Assembly: GCA_035275345.1 (NCBI GenBank)
Contig: DATEMY010000616.1
Span: 1-10,518 of the forward strand
Direction: 5' to 3'
Length of the DNA stretch: 10,518 nucleotides
DNA from: JAJVID01 sp035275345
Lineage (GTDB): Bacteria; Acidobacteriota; Blastocatellia; RBC074
In this document: positions 6,382-10,518 of the stretch, one piece after another
Position numbering within the stretch: position 1 is the first letter of the stretch
Layout of the letters: each line of letters opens with the position of its first letter
Notes under the pieces: model-generated
What the model was told of the DNA's origin: nothing
The model's input: only the letters and a program-made list of their open reading frames with translations
The model's database searches: none
Program-made: the position numbers and the translations under genes

Positions 6382-7506
6382 ATGCGCGTGCGTGCGATTC
6401 AAACATTGGAAGAGTTCCAACGGTATGCGAATTTCGGCCATGAAGTCTACGGTCAAAGCCCTTATTGGATTCCGCCTGATTCCCATCACTTGACTGAGCT
6501 TCTCAGTGGCGCAGCCCCGATTGGTTCTCATGCCCTGATTCAGCCATTTTGGGTTGAAGATGGCGACCGCTTACTTGCTACGGTGACGGCCGTGATTGAT
6601 AAAATGTTCAATGCGCACTGGATGGAGCAAATCGGACATCTGCTATCTTTCGAGGCGCTGCCAGGTCAGGAGGACGCGGTCCAATCGCTCATTGATACGG
6701 CCTGCGTCTGGTTGCGCGAACACGGCTGTACGGCGGCAAGAATGTCATTCCTCTACGGATGGCAATTACCGTTGAACATTGACGCCTACGAGGCAGTCCC
6801 AACTGTCTTTCACACTTATAACCCCGCCTATTACCACAGCTACATCAAGAATTCCGGTTTCGTCACTGAAATCGGACAGGTAGAGTATCAGGTCCGGTTT
6901 ACGCCGGATCTAGCGAGCAGATATCAACAGATGGTGGAGCGCGCTTCATCCTCCGGCGTAAAACTTCGATCGTGGGACTTCGACAACTTAGAAAAAGAAT
7001 CAGAGACGTTTCTGGGCCTTTACAACGAAACCTTCGCCTCGCACTGGGGGGCGCCTCAATTCACACTGCCAGAAACGCAAGCGCAGGTTATAGGTCTGAA
7101 GGATTTTCTTGTCCAGGACTTTACTGTCTTTGCCGAAGTTGATGGGCAGGCTATTGGCGGAGTATTTTCCCTGCCCGATCTGAATCAAGCCTTCCACCGG
7201 ATGAGAGGCAAAGTAATCGAAGAGAATTTCCCGGAGTATCAACAATTTCTCCAGGCGGTAGACCACGGGGTATTGCTGGTTATCGGCGTAAAACCGCAAT
7301 TTCGCGGTCAAGGGATTAACCTGGCGATGGCGGCGAAGAGCTACCTAGCAATGATCGAGCGCGGGTACAAGTCGGCAAGCTATACAATCGTGCTGGACAA
7401 TAACTGGCCTTCGCGCCGCACAGCTGAAAAATTAGGCGCAAGGGTAGCGCGAAACTTTAATGTTTATCGTAGAGAACTGGAGTCACCCACTCCACCTAAA
7501 CGCTAA
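6382..7506 (+). CDS. Two-lobed GNAT acyltransferase-like protein (YghO/BcerS-like)
   Basis: The 374-residue product has two acetyltransferase-like lobes. The N-terminal lobe (about 1-125) runs from YGQSPYWIPP through WVEDGDRLLATVTAVID to IGHLLSFEALPGQ and is degenerate. The C-terminal lobe (about 190-366) holds a GNAT motif A-like loop VKPQFRGQGINLAM (303-316) and the closing DNNWPSRRTAEKLGAR (339-354). The pattern fits the YghO / BcerS-like group, which includes the bacterial ceramide synthase of Caulobacter; membership is from memory and substrate is not proven. GAGGA at 6367-6371, 10 nt before the ATG, lies inside the end of the upstream DUF2156 gene, and the 2-bp spacing implies co-translation. 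Residues 370-374 and the TAA are encoded by the end hairpin of an adjacent IS200/IS605-type element, so the native C-terminus was probably slightly altered. No signal peptide or membrane segment is seen. Confidence 0.75.
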   Translation: MRVRAIQTLEEFQRYANFGHEVYGQSPYWIPPDSHHLTELLSGAAPIGSHALIQPFWVEDGDRLLATVTAVIDKMFNAHWMEQIGHLLSFEALPGQEDAVQSLIDTACVWLREHGCTAARMSFLYGWQLPLNIDAYEAVPTVFHTYNPAYYHSYIKNSGFVTEIGQVEYQVRFTPDLASRYQQMVERASSSGVKLRSWDFDNLEKESETFLGLYNETFASHWGAPQFTLPETQAQVIGLKDFLVQDFTVFAEVDGQAIGGVFSLPDLNQAFHRMRGKVIEENFPEYQQFLQAVDHGVLLVIGVKPQFRGQGINLAMAAKSYLAMIERGYKSASYTIVLDNNWPSRRTAEKLGARVARNFNVYRRELESPTPPKR

Positions 7507-7523
7507 CGCGTTGTAGGTGGAGT
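7489..7523. repeat. IS right-end hairpin
   Basis: ACTCCACCTA (7489-7498) pairs with TAGGTGGAGT (7514-7523). Inside it AACGC (7499-7503) pairs with GCGTT (7508-7512), leaving a TAAC loop and one bulged G (7513). The loop contains the TAA stop codon of the GNAT gene. The hairpin lies 11 bp beyond the tnpB stop. Confidence 0.8.
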
Positions 7524-7660
7524 TTGTCGCTGTACTAAGCGACTGCCGTCAGCCGTTGTTCCGCGACTTCCCGCCAGGCGACTTTGGCGGCACTGGCAAT
7601 ATTGGTTGCGCCGACTATGTCAGCATGGTCGAAATGACCGCACGATCGGCACAAAAACAG
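7489..7660 (-). ncRNA. Possible omega/reRNA region of the TnpB element
   Basis: In IS200/IS605 elements the guide RNA overlaps the 3' end of tnpB and runs to the right end. The corresponding stretch here is the 3' part of the tnpB remnant plus the right-end hairpin. Position and hairpin support it; the 5' limit is arbitrary and no expression signal can be read. Any guide would be read from GNAT 3' sequence just below 7489. Confidence 0.25.
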
Positions 7661-8182
7661 TCCGCGAGCAGTGCGACTGCCTTTATCTATATGCCCACAC
7701 TTGGGGCACGTCCTGCTCGTGTTGCGCGGATCAACTGGGATCACCGGCCCCCCCGCCAGTTTCGCCTTGTACTCGATGAATCCGCGCAGTTCGGCGAACG
7801 ACCATTTGCCCATCACTAACGGAACTATGATGCGCCCTTCCAGTGTCAGAATCGAAACCTGGTCGACGCTCTTAAACGACAGGATGCGGCTGTCGTATGG
7901 CATCGCGGCGTTGGAGCGGAAAGTTGGCAAAACGCTTTTATCCCGACTGTAAGTCCCTCCAACGTGACGAATGCAAATAGAGGCCATCTGTGCGGACAGA
8001 CCGAACTCTTGGCGCAGTTCGTAATAAAAGCGCTGCTGAAGAGAAATCTTGTTGGCTGTCTTGATTTCAAAGGCTCGTTCGGCGAGCCAGGAGCAGGCCC
8101 GGTTAAAGCGCTCCATGGTGGATTTCAATTGATCGGCCTGTTTTCTATCCGGCAGAAGCTGAATTTGCAAAGTCAGTTTCAT
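7535..8182 (-). pseudogene. tnpB: TnpB with internal deletion of RuvC-I and RuvC-II
   Basis: From the ATG at 8182 the frame encodes 215 residues, roughly half of a usual TnpB (about 370-420). The N-terminal helical region is intact (MKLTLQIQLLPDRKQADQL to LTLEGRIIVPLVMGKW, 1-127), then the frame jumps to SFAELRGFIEYKAKLAG, which in intact relatives lies shortly before the zinc ribbon. The RuvC-I aspartate and RuvC-II glutamate segments are absent. The zinc ribbon (Cys159, Cys162, Cys178, Cys181) and RuvC-III Asp188 (HADIVGATNIA) are kept. The junction is near 7800-7807 and preserves frame; in relatives both flanks carry a Trp codon (GKW and GWSFA), suggesting deletion across a short match. 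Nuclease activity is not expected. A TTG at 8203 is a poorer start than the ATG, which begins the conserved MKLTL. The gene converges with the GNAT gene, stops 28 bp apart. Confidence 0.85.
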
Positions 8183-8231
8183 GAGGGCGCAGCATAAAGG
8201 CAAATAGACTCTACGGCAAAGAAATTATCGC

Positions 8232-8281
8232 CTCGAAGACTCGGCGATGCCAAATTCCTCTCCACCCAAGCTCGAAGACTC
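8232..8281. repeat. 11-bp direct repeat CTCGAAGACTC at the IS left end
   Basis: CTCGAAGACTC occurs at 8232-8242 and again at 8271-8281, 39 bp apart. The second copy lies in the loop of the left-end hairpin, the first between that hairpin and tnpB. Confidence 0.7.
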
Positions 8282-8295
8282 ACTATGGGTGGAGA
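8259..8295. repeat. IS left-end hairpin
   Basis: TCTCCACCCA (8259-8268) pairs perfectly with TGGGTGGAGA (8286-8295) around a 17-nt loop. Its stem shares CTCCACC/GGTGGAG with the right-end hairpin, and it lies about 77 bp upstream of the tnpB ATG. Confidence 0.75.
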
Positions 8296-8415
8296 ATCCT
8301 TTGGCGGGAATGTTAACTGATCGTTTTTTTGCGACATCCGGCCTTAGAACGATCCGGCTGTTCCTGCCGGACCTCCTCGCTGAATCGTTGCTTTAGCTGG
8401 AAAAAAGCCGCCTGA
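8296..8415. other. Spacer between the IS remnant and the cytochrome gene
   Basis: No gene is visible. It contains a T7 run (8324-8330) without a preceding strong stem, and a hairpin TCCGGC (8353-8358) / GCCGGA (8366-8371) 45-62 bp beyond the cytochrome stop. No T tract follows the hairpin in the cytochrome direction, so it is at best a Rho-type or processing structure. The 12-mer GCGACATCCGGC (8331-8342) also occurs at 4526-4537 in the fold-back core. Confidence 0.45.
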
Positions 8416-9993
8416 TCATCTATCAAGTAGCCCGCGCGCCGGCCCATCGGGCGGAGTCAAATGGCACAGCGCGCAATTCCGTATATTGCCCAGGAAGCGA
8501 TCAGAGCGGTCGTGGACCTGGTGGACGCGAATATCAAGCGCCGCGTCAGGCTCGAAGAAGAGTGGCGCATGGCAGGCAAAGCAACCACGCCGATCAGCCC
8601 CGCCGTGCAAAACCTGCCCGAAGCCTGAGGGGCCTTGGTGGCAAGAGTTGCAATTGCCGGTCCTGGCCGTGAATGTCGAAGGCGCCGTGGTCCCAACCTG
8701 GATTTCAGTTGTCACTGCGCGGTTGAGAGTTTCGCCACCGAACTCACGCCGCGCCTTGATCGCCGCGACATAGGTTCCCGGCAGAGCATTGTTCGGAATC
8801 GTAAAGGTCAGGATGTCCGAGACCGGCGTGTCCCAAATGGCGGGATTCGAAAGTCCCGCTAGGAGAATTGAGACCTCCGGTACCTCCTGCGCGACGGCGC
8901 TGAAGCCGTCAACCGGCGCCGAGGCGTTGGTGACTTGCGGCAACAGGAGTTGATCCGGCGTCACGACCGAGAGCGAGGTACGCAGCTTATCGGTCGGACC
9001 AGCGAGGGCGCGCAGCATGTTCGACTCACGATGTTTGAGCGCATAGTAGAGCGTCGGCGAGAGGCTGAAGTCATGGTAGCGCAGCCCACTCGACACCTCG
9101 CCGCGCACGAACTGGCCGAATGTCGGCAACGAACCGAGAGGGTGTAGCCGATTCCCGCTCCCATCGCTGAAGGTGACGCGGAAAGAGACGTTCTCGCCGG
9201 GCATGAAGTAACTGCCGTTAGCGGGATTGGAGACAGGATCGAGCGTGATCTGAAAACCGTAATCGTAAGGGGACGCGGTTCGAGGAGCATGAGACAATGT
9301 GACTACGCGCGAGGCGCCGGGGTCTTCGCTCCATTTGAGCGCGAGACGCGTAGCGGCGGCGGGGATGACGAGGTCGCGCTGATCAGCATGCAGCGCATCG
9401 CGCGCCTGGGCCAACCCCTGAGCGGTGAAAGTCGCGCCCGCGCAATCGCCCACGCTGCGGCAGCCGGTAGCGATCTGTCGGGCGACAAAACGGCGAACAA
9501 AGCCATCATCAAGTTTGCTCCAGTAATCGTCTATGCCGGAGTTGAACAACAGCGGGAGGCCGACTGGCGCGCCACGGTCGTCGGTGGGGATGGCTAAAAA
9601 GATACTCGGCCGCTCCATCCATTTCGCGCCGCGATAGAATCGCTGGCGGGTGAATGTCCCGTCCAAGCCCAGCCGCCAGTCTTCTTCGACCATCTTCACT
9701 CCTCGCCAATCGAGCGATGAAAATTCACTGTCGCGAATGAGCGGCTCAATCCCCTGATCGGTTTGTGTTGTCACCGAAGCGACGATGTCGATCTCCTGCA
9801 AATAGCGAGAAGCGTCGCCGTAGAGCGTAATCGGCGCCATCCAGCCGTTCTGGAAGAAGAGGCTCAGCCCGACGGGCGGTTTTGGAGCGGACGATCCATT
9901 CGCCTGACTGGGGTTTGCGCCCGACAGAATGGCGAAAGCGCTCGCGAAGACGAAACCGGCGATGATTAACAGTTGGATCCTTGATTTATTCAT
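8416..9993 (-). CDS. Exported triheme c-type cytochrome
   Basis: The 525-residue product carries an N-terminal signal peptide (core about 8-23, likely cleavage after Ala31) and three C-terminal heme-binding CxxCH motifs: CNSCH (448-452), CFACH (471-475) and CALCH (507-511). Histidines at 463 (VLHGG), 491 and 494 (VHQVH) are candidates for distal ligands, the arrangement seen in OmcA/MtrC-like and cytochrome c7-type proteins. Residues about 40-440 form a large mostly beta domain that I do not recognise, with an Ig-like stretch before the hemes (IPNNALPGTYVAAIKARREF). It should act in the periplasm or at the cell surface as an electron carrier. A strong GGAGG (10001-10005 on the + strand as CCTCC), 7 nt before the ATG, fixes the start. 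It is 86 bp downstream of a copper monooxygenase-domain gene on the same strand, suggesting shared expression. Cys178 and Cys184 could form a disulfide. Confidence 0.83.
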   Translation of the reverse strand: MNKSRIQLLIIAGFVFASAFAILSGANPSQANGSSAPKPPVGLSLFFQNGWMAPITLYGDASRYLQEIDIVASVTTQTDQGIEPLIRDSEFSSLDWRGVKMVEEDWRLGLDGTFTRQRFYRGAKWMERPSIFLAIPTDDRGAPVGLPLLFNSGIDDYWSKLDDGFVRRFVARQIATGCRSVGDCAGATFTAQGLAQARDALHADQRDLVIPAAATRLALKWSEDPGASRVVTLSHAPRTASPYDYGFQITLDPVSNPANGSYFMPGENVSFRVTFSDGSGNRLHPLGSLPTFGQFVRGEVSSGLRYHDFSLSPTLYYALKHRESNMLRALAGPTDKLRTSLSVVTPDQLLLPQVTNASAPVDGFSAVAQEVPEVSILLAGLSNPAIWDTPVSDILTFTIPNNALPGTYVAAIKARREFGGETLNRAVTTEIQVGTTAPSTFTARTGNCNSCHQGPSGFGQVLHGGADRRGCFACHAPLFFEPDAALDIRVHQVHDRSDRFLGNIRNCALCHLTPPDGPARGLLDR

Positions 9994-10079
9994 GGCTTAA
10001 CCTCCGCCTTTCATATTCCATTTTTCACCTATGATCTTTTATTTTTCGTTGCCTAAGTTGCGACAAGACTCCAGGCTAC

Positions 10080-10518
10080 TTATTGTTGCGATCCGCCGCC
10101 GGGCTTTATCGACGCGGTTGGTTCGAGCAACTGATCATCCATCGTGTACTCGAACAAACCCATCAACATCTCGTCGTAGGTCGGATCGCCCCATCGCACC
10201 GCCTGCTTTGGATCGGGGTTATATTTGTTACGGCCCGAGTTGTCGTAATGGGCCGTCAGCATCAATCGGGTTCCCTTTGGAATTGCGATTGGGCGCTTGA
10301 AGTAATACAAGGTCTGCCATGAGAAGTCGTATCTAGATACGTTGAGGAGCGCCTCCGAGCGGCCATCGGGATAGAAGGCCCGGATCTCCATAGCCTTGCC
10401 GCGATAGTGCATGTGCGGCGCCGCGCTGACGAGATGGATGTCATCCTTCGCTGTCCAGCAAGCCGTCGCTTTGTGGTTCTCCGCGCCTGGCGGTATCTGA
10501 AAATAGTGGTTGGTAATC
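10080..10518 (-). CDS. C-terminal copper type II ascorbate-dependent monooxygenase domain (partial)
   Basis: Only the last 145 residues are in the window; the 5' end lies beyond 10518. The segment runs from ITNHYFQIPPG through DDIHLVSAAPHMHYRGKAM, YPDGRSEALLNVSRYDFSW, IPKGTRLMLTAHYDNSG to VRWGDPTYDEMLMGLFEY and matches the Cu2_monoox_C family (peptidylglycine hydroxylase-like fold). The HMH triplet (10407-10415) and a methionine in DEMLMG are candidates for the copper M-site ligands His-x-His and Met known from PHM. In acidobacterial proteins this domain is often the tail of longer exported proteins with thioredoxin-like or cytochrome c domains, but the N-terminal part is not visible. The internal ATG at 10412 is in the middle of the conserved domain and is not the start. 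The stop (TAA, 10080-10082) lies 86 bp upstream of the triheme cytochrome gene, a likely operon partner. Confidence 0.85.
   Translation of the reverse strand, partial: ITNHYFQIPPGAENHKATACWTAKDDIHLVSAAPHMHYRGKAMEIRAFYPDGRSEALLNVSRYDFSWQTLYYFKRPIAIPKGTRLMLTAHYDNSGRNKYNPDPKQAVRWGDPTYDEMLMGLFEYTMDDQLLEPTASIKPGGGSQQ

Larger units (their letters stand above)
7489..8295 (-). mobile_element. Decayed IS200/IS605-family (IS1341-like) element, internally deleted
   Basis: A tnpB remnant on the - strand is bracketed by two similar hairpins, as expected for subterminal hairpins of this family. The right end is 7489-7523 (10-bp arms plus an inner 5-bp extension). The left end is 8259-8295 (10-bp arms). 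Both contain CTCCACC paired with GGTGGAG. The coordinates given are the hairpin edges; true cleavage sites in this family lie some nucleotides further out. There is no tnpA, so movement would have needed a transposase in trans. As is normal for this family no target duplication is visible. The element abuts the 3' end of the GNAT gene. Confidence 0.75.

Noticed and set aside
8324..8371. Intrinsic terminator for the cytochrome gene
   Set aside because: The T7 run is on the wrong strand relative to the CCGGC hairpin, which has no T tract after it in the direction of the gene.

Overview
The window looks like a chromosomal segment of a soil or biofilm Acidobacteriota bacterium, most likely close to Blastocatellia. 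This is an inference from gene content: a long exported Asp-box (BNR/VPS10-like) protein, a kinesin-light-chain-type TPR remnant, a copper monooxygenase C-terminal domain next to an exported multiheme cytochrome, and many short palindromic repeats in a moderately GC-rich background. No rRNA, tRNA, CRISPR array or phage module was seen.

Left part (1-4338, + strand): a secreted polyhydroxybutyrate-depolymerase/feruloyl-esterase-like hydrolase (92-916) ends in a hairpin whose loop holds the stop codon. A 194-bp spacer follows, ending in a 19-bp tandem duplication that carries the ribosome binding site and start of the next gene. That gene (1111-4338) encodes a 1075-residue exported beta-propeller protein with eleven Asp-box repeats.

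Middle (4332-5230): there is no intact gene. It holds a 357-bp fold-back element made of four nested inverted repeats, whose outer arm overlaps the stop codon of the propeller gene. After it come a separate perfect 11-bp palindrome and the 3' remnant of a TPR gene on the - strand, cut off at about 5121.

Operon (5231-7506, + strand): a stand-alone DUF2156/MprF-C-terminal-type aminoacyl- or acyltransferase-like protein is followed 2 bp later by a two-lobed GNAT protein resembling the YghO/BcerS-like family. The pair plausibly modifies membrane lipids; the exact reaction is not shown by the sequence.

Mobile remnant (about 7489-8295, - strand): a decayed IS200/IS605-type (IS1341-like, no tnpA) element lies against the 3' end of the operon. 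Matching subterminal hairpins bound a TnpB that has lost its middle, including RuvC-I and RuvC-II, but keeps the zinc ribbon and RuvC-III. Its right-end hairpin supplies the stop codon and last residues of the GNAT gene.

Right part (8416-10518, - strand): an exported triheme c-type cytochrome lies 86 bp downstream of a gene, cut by the window edge, whose C-terminus is a copper type II ascorbate-dependent monooxygenase domain. The two probably form an exported redox pair or operon.
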